From Euwallacea fornicatus (lineage: Eukaryota > Arthropoda > Insecta > Coleoptera > Curculionidae): a stretch of 64,000 nucleotides of DNA. Every line of letters begins with the position of its first letter. Position 1 is the first letter of the stretch. The DNA lies in NCBI RefSeq assembly GCF_040115645.1, contig NC_089554.1:2914001-2978000 (forward strand), given 5' to 3'. Below are positions 1-12,800 of the stretch, piece after piece. Made by a program: the position numbers and the translations under genes. The notes beneath the pieces were generated by a model. It was not told the origin of the DNA, did no database searches, and saw only the letters and a list, made by a program, of their open reading frames with translations.

Positions 1-1528
1 ACATGGGACAATTCTTCACAAAAGTTTGCTGGAAGAGTTTTGAAAAATTCAATTTTCCACTACCAAAAACGTTCGAGTTTTGTTTGTGTTGCCAGAGGAG
101 AGAAGTCAAATGTGAATTTTGAATTTGAACTCAATCATCGGTCCTTGCGTAATCCAATCCTTCTTAAACAAAATACAAAATTGATATGCATTTTCCCAGT
201 TATTTAAAGAGAGCATAAAATATGCCCCAATAGCCTCAATTTTACGAGGTAGTTATTACGCTTAAAAAACCTCTAAACTCAGTGCTTTTTACAATTTTTG
301 CCCTCCTACCTTGTTTCCTCGTTTTTTATGGACAGTTTATGGAAATTTGTTTTTTGCGTTTTACATCATTTGGGGTTTTATGACGTAAAACAACATCACA
401 TATAATATAGATGTAAAGAGCTTTAAATAACAGGTTTACTTTTCACGTTAAATATATATTTTATAGTTTTTAAGCTTGAAACTTTTCAAGTACCTCAGTA
501 GTTTGGTATGTAAATTTTCAAGGTCCTGACTGGTTGTGAGGGGAAAATAAAAACATTCCTTGATAAGCGTTAATTTTAATGTGGAGTATATATTAGCTTT
601 AATACGTTTGCCGTGGATTGACACGTTGTTTCTCTAATACAATACTAAAAACTCCATAAGCAAACAACCCATCTACAACCACAAAGTACCACTCCTAACC
701 TGAAACTGATTGTAAAATGAATTCATTCCATCACTTGTTACAGAATATTATTTCGCAATAGGTATCAGTTGTCCACAGACATCTCATTTTTAATTATTAT
801 ATAGATTAAATATGAAAGTTTTGCTAAAATTTTTTGTTTATGTGAATTAGTATTCGGTGCCTCTGAATGTGTAGTGTCAAAAGTGCGTTTACTTCCTGAT
901 ATTTTTCTTCTTTACATACTTCTGTTTCTAAATTTATCCTCCGTCTCAGGGGAACTAGAAGGCTTCAGTGCTAATGATCTCACACCGAAGAATTTGTCCT
1001 GGTGTAACGAGTTATAAAATTTTCGAACAAAAATTTTAGGTCTAATTAAAAGGAGGAAAGCGGGCAGTTAAATTAGTTTTTGAAATATCGAAAAAAGTAC
1101 CTTCGGGTTTGTGTGGACTCCATTGTTAATTGGAACATCATAAAACTTTTATCCGACTTTTCCATGAAGTTATTAAAAACAGATGCGACAATTTGCAGTT
1201 CTAATTTAGTTTGGCAAGATTTATCTATTTCAAAACTTTTAAAATTTTTCTATCTTCGTTTTTGTCCATTAGAGGCATTTAAAAGTAAAAATTGAGTTTG
1301 TCTGATGAAAACAATTTATCTCAAATTTCTTCTTGACCTCATCCCTTGATTTCACTCGCCACAGCTCCAAAGTTTCTGAATCGTTAGCTATGCACTTTAT
1401 TTAAAAATATATATATTTTACCTATTACATTAACCATCCATGTGAAGCGTACACCGCATGAAGCTGCATGGTCATTGCATGGTAACTGCTGATTTATGAG
1501 TTATGGACTAAGATGCAAAAATGAGTTA
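1..1528. other. AT-rich intergenic DNA, nothing recognised
   Basis: Both strands hold only short chance reading frames with no domain signature. The 71-codon frame at 1080-1295 has no recognisable motif and strongly AT-driven composition. No transposon termini or RNA genes were seen. Confidence 0.6.
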
Positions 1529-2162
1529 CAGTATTGTGCAAACATATAGAAACTTAAAAAATTTTTTGCCATCATTTAAGGACATGAATTTAGAACAAAA
1601 TTAATATATTCAATAGGAAATATCTACGCTTATTTTGAATTTTTGACATAGAAACTTCTCGTCAAAATTATAATATTAACGAAAACTGGCAATTTTATCG
1701 AAGGGTTGTGCAAAAAGATAGCAACTATTTGGATAATATAATATATTATTTAATAAAGATGCTATAATCAATATTTAGTGTAATAGCCCTTTTGTTTTGT
1801 TACTGCTGGACATCTTTTCGGCATAAATTCTTTATCACTAATTTTCTAACTTCTGGAGATATAGTTTTGGCTCGAATCATTTTGAATTTATTAAATATTA
1901 ATATATTCTTGGTTCACCAAACAATAAAACCGAATAAAATGAAGAAAATAACATGGTATCTAGTAGTTGCTATCTTTATGCACAAATAGATTTTTTTTAA
2001 ATAAATATTTTAGATTCAGTTCGCCCTTTTTGTGAAATGAGCATACATTGGCAATTGTAAGTAAACAATGTTTATAAATAAATAAAATAAAAATAGATAT
2101 CCACAAAGAAAACATCATTGACATCATATTATTAAAAGTTCCTATCTTTTTGCATAATACTG
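1529..2162. mobile_element. Non-autonomous Tc1-like element with double (IR/DR) terminal repeats
   Basis: A 634-bp element flanked by TA on both sides (1527-1528 and 2163-2164). The left end begins CAGTATTGTGCAAACATATAG and the right end is its imperfect reverse complement. A second, internal inverted pair carries the same core: 1704-1732 (GTGCAAAAAGATAGCAAC) and 1962-1986. Outer and inner repeats at each end are therefore direct repeats of one another, the IR/DR layout known from some Tc1-like elements. No transposase remains inside. The termini resemble those of the larger Tc1-like element at 10818-13107, its probable source family. Confidence 0.8.
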
Positions 2163-2489
2163 TACATATTTCATTTAAAAATTTATCACTTCGCTTTACT
2201 CCTGTTCAAAGATTGCAAAAAATCCCTGGAAAGTATTTTAATTGCTACATAGGGAATTTCAGCAAGTTTGGACTGCAAAGCCTAAAAATACCATTAGATC
2301 TAGGTTTGTCTACATTAAAAAAAATTTTCACTTTTTTCATATAAAAAATTTGCTGGACAATTCTGTATACAGGGGGATAATTTATAAATGTGCTTCTGGA
2401 AAATTGTTATAATTGACTCGAAAAGTAAATCAAATATGAGGGTTGGGTTTTTTCAGATTCCAGTAAACTAGCAAAAACAAATGAGGGCA

Positions 2490-2850
2490 GCCATATTTTT
2501 ATAGGTTTATAAAATTTATGTAGTCAAACTACTTTTCCACATAGCCACCAAGGACATTAAGACATTTGTCATAACTGGGAACAAGTTTTTCTTATACCCT
2601 TTTCACATCAATTTTCCGCATGTACACTAGCGAACAAATGAAAGTCACTTAGTGCCAAATCAGGACTGCACGGTGGGTGATCAAACACTTCCTATCTGAA
2701 ATTCTTAAACACTTCTTTAATCTGTATTGCTGCATCGGAGATGCATTGTCATGAAACAGGACTAATACTGATAACAACGTGCCTCTCCCTTTTGTTTTCT
2801 ATGTCCATTTTTATGCATTTAAGAGATCCACACTATGATGCTACAGTAAT
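2490..2850 (-). pseudogene. Mariner transposase C-terminal fragment
   Basis: Read on the minus strand, this stretch carries in order a degenerate LFHDNASP (the second catalytic aspartate region), HPPCSPDLALSDFHLF (the mariner SPDLAPSDY signature holding the third catalytic aspartate) and RxYDKCLNVLGGYVEK near the C-terminus. These match the classic mariner transposase. Several frameshifts and stops separate the blocks and the N-terminal DNA-binding domain was not found, so it is a dead fragment. I could not place both inverted repeats. Confidence 0.75.
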
Positions 2851-3100
2851 TGTAGTGTATTCGAATCACTGAAAAAATCTCATGTCGGGCGGGAGCTTGG
2901 ATTATAATTACCATTTGAATTGAAATTTGAAAAAAAAAGTCTCGTGATTCTTATGAAACATTTCACGGCAAGGAAGTTGGTCCACTCTATACCTTCAGAT
3001 TAAAACCGCTTGAAATAACGTCGTTCAATAATATTTTCCAGAAGTTCAAAGAAATCCTTTGAGTTCAAGTCGCATTGGGTTTACTTAGTGTTTTATTATA

Positions 3101-3803
3101 CAGGGAGTTTCACAAGCGTTGGACCAACTCTCTGGTTGCGGAAAAGAACATTCAATAAAGCACAAATATCCGAAAATATTTTAAGACAAACATATTTAAG
3201 TCTGAACAGAAATGGCAACACGGCGGAATAATTCATAACAAGGTAAAGTATTCAATAATAAGGCACCAAATTTGTATCCACAATAATGGATGAGATTAAT
3301 CTTTAAAAAATTATGATGGCGAGATATGCCAATCTATTTAATAAATTAGGTTTTGAAAAAATTGTAATGTATCTAAATATTCTTGCACAGCATACATTTT
3401 TCTCTAAATTTACGTAAAATTTTAATAATGATTTTAATAATAAGATCAATAACTTTGAAAATTTCTTTTATTAATTTTTTTAGTGACAAACCACCCCTGT
3501 GTTTATGGTTTGCCGATGGTATTAAAATTATTTTTGTTGAATTTGATACCTAATTAGAAAGTTTTTTGATTTCAGGTGCAGAAAGTTGCAATTTTTTTCT
3601 CTAAAAAAATTTTGTATTATAACACTTACCGTTTCCAAGATATTATACAATGTCCTCATTACATGACCTGAAATGAAAAAAACGTAACATAAAAATTGAG
3701 TCTTCCAAAAAGTGTGTCTTGGGAACAAATAGTCCAATTTTTTTTTGCAATTTTGTACTCTATCCCCAATCACGAGTTGGTGTAATACTTTTTAAAAACC
3801 CTG
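3101..3803. mobile_element. TA-flanked inverted-repeat element, no transposase
   Basis: The left end CAGGGAGTTTCACAAGCG and the right end, whose reverse complement starts CAGGGTTTTTAAAAAGTA, are flanked by TA (3099-3100, 3804-3805). Similarity continues inward through ACCAACTC for about 45 bp and is imperfect. No transposase motif lies inside. It looks like an old MITE or deletion derivative, and it ends only 39 bp before the next element. Confidence 0.55.
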
Positions 3804-3842
3804 TATTTTGGAGATAACGTTTTTAATTTGATCTGACTTGTA

Positions 3843-4606
3843 TGGGATTACTGCTAATTCATCGTATTTCTTTGGGGAGGTGATAGGGCATAAGATAGGG
3901 AGAATTCAACCCATATATACATATTTCACATCTCACAAGATTTTTAGTTAATTAAAAAAATTTTTTTTAAGGGGCTCTTAATGATTTCAGAATGCTTTTT
4001 CAAGAAATCCTCCTTGGATTTTTCACTTTCGCTACTTTATGACTTGTCTGACATTAGGATCTTCCGTATGGAATGAAGTATATCCGGAAACATTTGCATT
4101 ATGTGAAGACTTTGAGTAAAAACTTTCATAAAATATTTTTCGAGGATCGGCTACCTCAAATCCTTCTGAGAAGTTTTCAAAATATATCCAAGGTAACATG
4201 AGTACAAATTGCTCTTCAAACTTCCTTATTTCAACAGCTATCCAATGACGGATTACATGGCCAAAAAATCATTTGTGGTTAAAAAAAAATTTGAAATGCT
4301 TTAGATGAACAATTTAACTTAAATTTAAGTAAAAATTGAACTTTGACACAATGCAAATTTTTCTGGCATATTTTACTCCATACGGAAGATAGTAATGTTA
4401 GGCAAGATATGGAATGGCGAAAGAAAAAAAAAATCAAAAAGAATTTCTCGAAAAATCGCTCTGAAATCATTAAGACCCCGAGTACAAAAAATGAAACAAC
4501 TCAAAGTTTAGTTAATTTTGGATTATGCTTATGTGAGTTCAATTTACTTCTTACCTCATGACGTATCATCTGTCTAAAGCAATACGTCGAATTACCATTA
4601 ACCCGG
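3843..4606. mobile_element. Foldback-type palindromic element with ~290-bp arms
   Basis: The arms 3843-4125 and 4345-4606 are long imperfect inverted repeats. Shared blocks include GATTTCAGA followed by TTTTTC.AGAAAT, and ATCTTCCGTATGGA. TA dinucleotides flank both ends (3841-3842, 4607-4608). The centre of about 220 bp has no coding signature. A third, single-arm copy lies at 36852-37100 inside the NPFR intron. Overlapping frames predicted on both strands here only mirror the palindrome and are not genes. Confidence 0.75.
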
Positions 4607-4685
4607 TATAATCGAAACCGGATATATCGATCTTGAGTTAAATTAACCGAAATCTTCCTTTGAATAAGAGATTGTTGCTCAATTA

Positions 4686-5926
4686 TGGGGATGATTCCAG
4701 AAGTACTTAACCTGCCACATACCATAGATGACGAATTTTGTGTTAAAAACTTGTTTATATTACAAAGGCATAACCTTAAAATTTATGTTGATTTGTGTTT
4801 ATTTCGGAGCTGTTTTTAGTGAACGCTTTTAAAAATTTTGTGCACATGGAAAATCATGATTACCGATACGTGATTCAATACTTTCGTTTGAAAGATTTTA
4901 ATTCATTCATCATTGAAACGGAGTTGGATTCTACTGTGGCAAAATTTGTTCCTTCGTTAACAACTGTGAAATAATGGATAGCAGAGTGTAAATGCGGTCG
5001 TACCAGGTGGAAGGACGAAATCCGCTGTGGTCGACCTAATGACAATGAAGATCTGACCACTCTAGAAATTGTGGTGAAAATCCACGAAACTGCACCTGAA
5101 GATCGTCGACTAAATTTATGCGGTTTAGGATACTGGAGGGGCATTTTAAAAAGTACTCTACATTGCAATTTTGATGGAAAAATTAGATATGAGAAATTGT
5201 GAGTAAAGTGAACAAAAACATTGACGTAAGGGTTTTTCAACAGAGTGTTTGGCAAAGTTTCGCAGCAACAAAGCATCGATTCATAACCATGGATGAAACA
5301 TGGATCCATCATTTCACAGCTGAGACGAAAGTGGTCAAAGTAGTGGACTTAAAGTCGAGAATCGGCTCCAAAGAAGGCGAAAATTATTCTATCTGCAGAC
5401 TAGGTGATGTCGTCGGTTTTTAGGACGCACATGGGTTAATTTATATTGATTATCTCCCTAAAGAAAACACAATAAACGGAGAATATCATACAAATTTATC
5501 GCAGCGATTGAGCGAAGAAATTAGGAGACAGCGATCGCATTTAGCGGAAAAGAATGTTTTGCTTCTTCAAGACAACGCACCAGTCCACACTTCCGTCATC
5601 GCAGTGGCGAAAATGAATCAACTTGACATCGAATTTTTCCCTCATTCACCCCGTTCGCCGGATTTAACCCCCACAGATTATTTTCCATTTTCAAACTTGA
5701 AAAAATGACTCGGTGGAAAGAGTTTTGCCGAGAGTGAGTAGGTGGAGTCCGAGATTGACGGCTATTTTGAAACATTCGAAGTTTCTCACTACAAAAAGGG
5801 TATAGAAGCCATGAAATGTCGCCGAGGAAAGCGTGTCAATCTCAAAGGAGATTACGTTGAGAAATAATGTAATGTTTTCCAAAACTTTTCTTTAAGTGTT
5901 GGTCGGGTGCTTTTGGGACTAGTCTC
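4686..5926 (+). mobile_element. Mariner element, 1.24 kb (copy 1)
   Basis: Terminal inverted repeats are visible: the left end has GATGATTCCAG-AAGT near 4690 and the right end GTGCTTTTGGGACTAGTC, matching the better preserved ends of copy 2 (33164-35912). The length of 1241 bp fits mariner. It encodes the broken transposase at 4846-5867. The left flanking TA (4684-4685) is intact and the right one is changed. Confidence 0.82.
4846..5867 (+). pseudogene. Mariner transposase pseudogene (DDD catalytic class)
   Basis: Reading from ATG at 4846 (MENHDYR) gives a full-length mariner transposase of about 340 codons. It has an N-terminal paired helix-turn-helix region with WIAECKCGRTRWKDEIRCGRP, a linker, the first catalytic aspartate in TMDETWIHH (about 5288), the second in LLQDNAPVHTS (about 5565), the third in SPDLTPTDYF (about 5656), and the C-terminal GDYVEK ending at 5867. 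All three acidic residues of the D,D34D triad persist. In-frame stops (for example after TTVK, RYEKL, VVGF and NLKK) and at least one frameshift disable it. Frames on the opposite strand across this region are shadows. Confidence 0.9.
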
Positions 5927-8900
5927 ATGTGTCTATCTCGAAATATACAACAAAAAGGGAAAAGAGGGTTGAAAGGCAACCCCCCCCCCATGGGTGACAA
6001 TTATTAATGTAGCGATTGAAATGCTCTTAAAACGGCACTCAGTTTTGATTGAAAGGACAAAGCTTTAATATTTCTAAAACGCTCAAAGGGAAGACATAAA
6101 ACGAAACAATATCACTTTGATCGCTTTTCATATTACCTGGAGCTGTCTTTTCCGCCTGCCATGCCAATATTGATTATCATTAATGAGAAATAGTTTCATT
6201 GTATAATATAATCTATGGCGAAAGTGACGAAATGCCATTATCAGAAATATTCGAAAAAAATCAATACGATGCCAGCATCTGCATTGAAACGCAACACAAA
6301 AAGTAATATACGACATCAGTATGCATAGAGGCAACATGATGCCTGCTTAAAATACAATATTCCTTTAGTTCTTTGTTGACAGACCGACATTGAACGATAA
6401 CATTTCTCCTTGATCTAATACATAAAAGGTCAATCGAATATTTTTCCAGTAAAGTTCTATCTCTGACTTAAAGCCAACAGTTAAGTATCCGATTCATAGA
6501 TGCTCCGCATGGTCGTGTCTGACCAAGACAAATTACTTCCTTTAACAGCATGTTTCCTTCTATCATTCTCACGTTAAATGCGAAGCAAAACAGCCGTGGA
6601 AGTTACCTGAAACATTGGCGCAACATATGTTCGGAAACAACTTTACTTGAAGCTCATCTGAATGAACTTTGGAGATGTCAGCCTAAGTTTGAAAATATAT
6701 TGTGAGAAATTTTATATGTGGCGAACCTTATGCTACCGAGATAAGACGTTTGGGTACGGCAATGGTGCTGCATCTAAGAGCGTTTTTCGCTGGTCTCGCA
6801 GGGACAATCTGAAGGTAGCTTATAATACTCCTGAGCACACAGACGATAGAGATTTTTATACACATACAAGAAACGCTGTGAGTTGAATAAGAATCGAAGT
6901 TGCTCCACAAACATGAATTTTTCATAGGTCAGAGACTTCGTTGTCAGGCCTTTGTCAATATCAATACCCCTGCCTTTTAGCAGCGAATTTTTTACATACC
7001 TACCACATCTAGCTTTTGAACATACTCCATGTCCCAATTTGACCCCGAAACGGCAATTTAGACGTGAATCATTATGTACGGACATGTGAGAAATTGGGAG
7101 CTTTAATATAATAAGGAACTGGACCAAGACAAATTTGCGATTCTTCCATTTGGACGCGACGTCGGCGTCGGAAAGAATAATGGCTTTTATGGCTAAGATT
7201 ATTATTATACCTACCTCCGGAAATTTAATTTAATCCAAATGGGAACTTTTGTGGTGTCAGATGACTGGGATTAAATTTGAACAGTGTTAAGCGAACAAGT
7301 CGGGACAATTACTGTACTTAGAGCAAAATAGTTATTGATTGGAACATCAAGTCAGGTACCACAAAAAGCCGCATGGGAACCATTCAAAAATAATCTCACC
7401 AATGGGTGATCCGGGCTCTTTTTCCACGTTATTCCGTACAAGCTGGCTCGCCGCTGGAGTTGGCAGCGATTTGATAGTTTCGCCTTTAATAGAGCAATAA
7501 TTAAATGTTGATCAGATAAATTTAGAGACCGATTTTCAGCAATAATTTACATTAATAACCTTACACAGTCGTTAATTTCATTTAAAATAATTTTGTAACT
7601 TAATTTCAATTAAAAGTGTAGTTGAACTCCAACTGAAACAAAGGCTTTGTTAATGTAGTAGACGGTACCGGCTTTAAAGGGGGGTTGGGCGCGGTTCAGG
7701 ACGGCGAATTTTTCCGGTCTGCGGTTTTTCTCAGGGCAGGGGGGCGGTGGTTAAAAATTCGGACCGAGCGCGACAACCACTAAGGTAATTCCTGGTGGTG
7801 AAATTTATTTTTCCAAGTGGAAATCCAATTTTTTTATATCATATTTTAGATTGTTAGTCTACGTGAAATTCGAACTCCATTTCTTCCAAAAAATGATTAA
7901 GTGGAAATCCATTATACTGAGAAGTCACGTATAAGAAAACGTTTTTGTTTTTTTTTTCACATCTGATATAAACCACGTTTTATTACGTTGATGGTCTTTT
8001 TATTTTGTAATATCACGATATCACTTCATAAATAAACGAATTTTTGAGCCACATTTTTTTACTGAAACGAAAAATTTTATACTTATATTCAAATATATAA
8101 AACAGATGAATCTTGGATTTGGTATATATTCACGCCATGAAATGAAAAATTGGGCATTCCCTTTGAAAAAATAAACTTGAATGTCATGTCGAAATTTTTT
8201 GGCACACCCTATATATTCCATTTTTGACTAGTTCGATTTGCAAAAAAGTGCTTAAAAATGGGGCAGAATGAAGCTTCCCAGGTCGAAGTATTTGGTAGTT
8301 TTGCTGTGGATCCGGATGTATTTATTCCAGATCGCCCCAGATGATCAATAATTTAAGTGACCCTGCACCGAGGCACCCGCCAGAAGAAAAAACATTTTCC
8401 CTTGCAAATTTCAAATTTTCAAGAACTTCTTGAATGCGACTTCGACGCAATAAATCTGAGAATAAAATGTTTCTGTTGACAATGCTCGGAATCGCGATTA
8501 ATTGAAACGTTCAACGGTGTCGTCCACAAACATAGCTGTTGCTAATTGCTTCAAAGAAACTAAAATCACTGTTGGGAGAGAAATTTTTGGAAATGGAGCA
8601 ATTGGGCCTATTTGTCTAGAAAACAACCTAACAGAGCTATTTTCTGTAATTTGTGACTGAATAGAGTTCAGTTTATTGTGCCTGGAGTCAAGGACTTAAT
8701 TCCCTTTACAAGGTATCACTTTACGGATGGCGACATATGAAATACTTTTGTTGAGGTAATTGTGGCTGGTTCGAGTATCCCTTGAGATCTAATTTAAACA
8801 GTTACAATGATTATTTTTTCATTATCATTAATTACAATACTAGACAGGGTGGCTAGACTGGGAAGTTTGGTAAACAACCCGAATCCTTCTTAATGAATGC

Positions 8901-10817
8901 AAGAACTCCAGATGAAAGTCAAATCGTAATGTTTCTTTGATTTGGCGCAATAACAAACTTGTCGAAGACCTCCACCTTTTCATTGACTTAACAACGTCTA
9001 AGTTTGCGACTAAATAGGATTTCTCTTACAAATTTGAACCGCCAGACAGAGCCATTTCTGTTTTTTGTTTAACTTTTTACTTTTTTTCACTTCGATAAAT
9101 TTAAGGTGATTTCGCTTTCGCCTTGAAAAAAATCGCATTACGCGGAGCTTATAGCATCACACAGTGATAGAGGTTATATAAAATACGGTATATTTTTCAA
9201 TTCGATTTGAAAAGTTGATGCGTCGACGCAAGGTATTCGTATTTTCAGATGGGAATTTCAAATTAAATTACGTTTATGATGTACATTCATGCAAGTAGAC
9301 GTGTCAAAGAAAGGGGGAAGGTTTGAGTGTGAGGCAGTCAAAAATAAGATGCAATTTTACCAAACTCAAGTGCATTTTCAATTTGATAACGGGACCCGAA
9401 TTGTTTAGAAATGCGAAAAACAACTACACAGGGGATGCACAACTATGGGAGGATGGAAACTGGGGCAGAACCAGCAAAGTTTGAGGTGAGCAAACACAAA
9501 ACTGAGGGGATCACAGGGAATTTGAGCTCTTTCCTACTTTATAGTCCCAAAGTTTTCCCGTCATACACATACAGATGGAATCAAGAAGTATTGTATCAGT
9601 GACACACATTGGTACATTCCTCAACTTTTAAATCCGGAATATTCTCATTTAAATCCAATTTTTCATTTCAATGTTGTGCCACCTATAGCCTCACCCTTTC
9701 AATTTTTGTTTGCGTGGAACATATAGCCCGATTTAAAAACCAACTCAACCAAAAAGGAGCTTTTTTATATTTTTTATTCTATATTTCCTGCCCTTAGGAG
9801 GCTTTTTTAGTCACCCAACATAATACCCTCAAGCTCTCCACCCTTCACATTTAAACTGGTTTAACGGAACCGATGAGCGACGTCCATATTTATTGTATAT
9901 ATGAGATATGTATAGATGTGATATCATAAATATGAGGCTTAAATTAAAATAATGTAATGTTGACCTATTAAAATTTGGGCTTAGTAAACACGCAAAAAAA
10001 ACGCAAGAGGAAATTGCTCGGACAGAAGTGACCAGGGGTGTAACCACTTGCCGAAAAACCTCCATTATGATCAGTTCCAATTAACATTCCAAGAACATCT
10101 TTTATTTAATGCCTTTCGAACGCATGTTTTTTTAAGCACTTTTTTTTCGCTTTGTGACACTCCCAAGTCATGTTCCACCTTGCAAATTGCTAAGTGGCAG
10201 TTTTGTTTATCACATATCTGCTCTGAATTGTGAGAAGCTCGAGAATCAGAGAAATTGTTTCAATCTTGCGCCGGCAAAAATCATACTTTGTTCTAACTTG
10301 GAGGACATGGGAGTAAAATAAGAAAGGATCGTACTTTTATGGCCGAATTTTGCTCATATTTTCAGGCCATAAAAAGTTTGGTTCGGTACTGAAAATTGTT
10401 GAGAGATTTATCGTAAACGCTCTTGTTTCCACGGCAATTTATGAGTGGCCAGTGTTGGAACCTGAAATTTCCATTTTGGGGTTTTTATCAATCTTTAATG
10501 AAAATGTGGATTATTTTCTGTTAAATTGTATATGAAGGCTTTGAGAATGCTCATTATTTAAATTAATCCACGTAAAGTTCAAAGCGAGGTATTAGTTACA
10601 TTATTATGAGTTTTTGTTAAAAAGTGCATATTTAACCCTTATATTCTTCGTGGACCCAAACTAACAGTGAATTAAATTCCAAGTGCTGCTTGGAAAATTG
10701 TCAATTTAATACACGCCTAAACTGGATCGTCAGCAATGACCTGCGAAGAATACGAGGGCGAGTCATGAACAAGAGAGATTTCATATTATTCATATCGAAC
10801 TTTGCTTCCAATATATA
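5927..10817. other. AT-rich intergenic DNA with a GC-rich repeat patch and one lone transposon terminus
   Basis: No gene was recognised. The 117-codon minus-strand frame at 6774-7127 has no domain I know and poor codon structure. A short GC-rich repeat (7664-7775) is listed separately. Around 8190-8211 a lone terminus reads, on the minus strand, TATAGGGTGTGCCAAAAA, like the other TA-flanked elements here, but I could not find its partner end. Confidence 0.5.
7664..7775 (+). repeat. GC-rich dispersed repeat fragment
   Basis: A G/C-rich island in AT-rich surroundings. Blocks ACCGGCTTTAA, TTTTTCTC.GGG and GGGGGGCGG recur in the same order on the opposite strand at 25322-25450, so the two are copies of one repeat. 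No coding capacity is evident and the element type is unknown. Confidence 0.45.
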
Positions 10818-10908
10818 CAGTGTTGCGATAAAGATAGCAACAAACCAAAACTTCCAACGTTTCTTATAAATCCAAATTGCTTTCTTTACTTATTACTACA
10901 GTAATGTA

Positions 10909-11795
10909 CGGAATGTTATTTAAGGACGTGACTAAACTTCAGGGGGTAATTCTTTGTGTATTTCTAAGACGAAAAATTTATGTAAACTCGGATCCGGTAA
11001 TGTTTCATTTTCAAGATGCAGAAAGTCGAACTTTTCTTGAAAAATCATTTTTTCGCAAAAATCTTAATAATCCTTTAGCCGATTTTGTTGAAATTGGAAA
11101 GTGTTATTTATAACTATTATTTCTATTTATCCGTCACTGATCTTTTAAAAACTTTTATTATTTTTTTTGCATTAAGCGCAGTTATGGCCACTCGGGCCCC
11201 CGGATTAATAACCGTTAGATTTTTTCAATGCAAAGCCGTTCGTTTATGGAACTTCAGTAAACACTGAAGAAGAATTAATCCAACGGATAATGGGATTCAT
11301 GTAATCAGATGAAATAGACGCCGGGAATAATTCAACGTGTTTCAGTAATCGATATTAAGACGAGCTAATGCTCGCATTGGAGTCGTAGGAGTGCATTTCC
11401 AGTAACTATTGTGCACTTCGTGTTATTTAGTGATATTTTTTTACTAAAAAAAAATGTTTGAGTGTAGTTTTAATAAAGCGTTTTTGTTGTTTGATTTTTT
11501 TAAATTTTGACGTTATCCCTGTGAAGTAGCCAGTAGAAAAAAAGACAAACAATTTCTAGCTTAAAAAATTACTCTCTATTACATTAAAAAATTTCACCAA
11601 CTTTCAATGTCATATTAGTTTGTCTTCTTGTTATTTAGGATTTTTTTAACATGTAACGATTTTTTAAAAAGAATTTGACACCTTGCATTTTGAAAACGAA
11701 ACATTACCGGACCTGTATTTACATAAATTTTTCCTCTTAGAATCATGCAAAAAGTCTCCTTTTGAAGTTTGGCCGCGTACTTCAAAAACATCCTG
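10909..11795. mobile_element. 887-bp deletion-derivative transposon (copy A) nested in a Tc1-like element
   Basis: Inverted repeats of about 150-200 bp (10909-11090 and 11640-11795) are flanked by TA (10907-10908, 11796-11797). The arms share AAACTTCA, AAAATTTATGTAAA and CCGGTAATGTTTC. Between them, about 11170-11390 on the + strand, lies only the C-terminal end of a DDE transposase (a degenerate motif from the SPDLNPLDFF region, then the tail). The same structure, 884 bp long, occurs inverted at 61156-62039. These two share one internal deletion and so descend from one non-autonomous subfamily. Confidence 0.85.
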
Positions 11796-12169
11796 TATAA
11801 CATTGGTGTGTATGCATATTCTATGATCCCGTTGGCTGTTTAAAAGCTTTATCAAAAAATGATGAATTTTTAATTTGTTTCTGTCGCGCAACGTAACAGC
11901 TACAAATATAACTCTTATGTTAAAGAAAAAGTTCTTGGTGTTGTATTTTCATTTTTTGCAAAGAATCGATTAGCTTAACATGGACGTTTGAAAACAATAT
12001 TTTTTTAAATCAAAAAATTTATTGTTAAAAAAAAAAAAAACTATAATGGAAGTAATTGGAAATCGTGAATTATTTGGAGTTATCACGGTTCAGTTGTGGA
12101 TAGCATATTGAAGAAATTTAATAATACCGATGTTTTTGCATCCACTCCATCCACAAACAAAATCCTTAT

Positions 12170-12800
12170 TTTCTTTCGACTAAGATTTTAGGAAAATTAG
12201 AAGAGGCAGGTGGCTCGACAATCTCTTTTACTACGGTAAAAAGGAGGTTATGAGCTACTGGTTTATGTTCAGGACGCCCGGCAAGGAAACAATTACTGTC
12301 GTAACAGAATGTAAAAGCCCGACTTCGATTTTCTCAAAATTAGTTCAGTTGGACTGTTGTTGCCTCGAAAAAGGTCGTGTTTAGTGACGAATCAAAGTAT
12401 AACTTAATTGGAAATGATGGTGTCATATTTTGAAAAAAACCCAACGGACCTGATTCTACAAAAAGTATATTTCTTCCACTAACAAACGTGGAGGTGGTAA
12501 GGTTTTAGTTTGGGGTTGCTTTTCAAAATTTAGCGTGAGCTCAATTCATATAATTGCGGATAAACTGGATTCGTGCACAAAGACATTTTTGTGATCAATT
12601 GGATGCTGTTTATGGACAATTTCATGCCATACAGTTCATATTTCAACAGAGTAATGACCCAAAACGCACTTCTGTTCTACTAAAAAAAATGATTAAGGTA
12701 CGAAAAAAATGTTGCTTTGGACTGGCCATCACAATTACCAGATCTTAACTCTATATACAAACTGTGGCATTATGTTGTCATATAAACTTTAACGTTTTTT
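12170..12800 (+). pseudogene. Tc1-like transposase pseudogene
   Basis: Fragments in order are GRPARKQ (linker and GRP box), KARLRFSQN, VVFSDESKYNLIGNDG (first catalytic aspartate, about 12380), a frameshifted GGGKVLVWGCF (about 12490), FIFQQSNDPKRTS (about 12650) and a degenerate LPDLN. In the second block the usual QQDNDPKHTS aspartate is serine, so the enzyme is catalytically dead as well as frame-broken. The N-terminal part is poorly preserved. Confidence 0.85.

Noticed and set aside
4343..4725. Frames on both strands around 4.3-4.7 kb and 36.8-37.1 kb sharing HEVRxKLNS
   Set aside because: Explained by the foldback arms; codon pattern and lack of a start or domain argue against coding.
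4875..5312. 145-codon minus-strand frame
   Set aside because: Shadow of the mariner transposase pseudogene on the + strand.
6774..7127. 117-codon minus-strand frame
   Set aside because: No recognisable domain, poor codon structure, no neighbouring exon signals.
8764..8782. GGTTCGAGTATCC, resembling a tRNA B box
   Set aside because: The last positions do not fit the consensus and no acceptor stem or anticodon arm could be folded around it.
10877..11891. Similar short proteins on opposite strands (KIYVNSDPVMF and KIYVNTGPVMF)
   Set aside because: Again the two arms of an inverted-repeat element, not genes.
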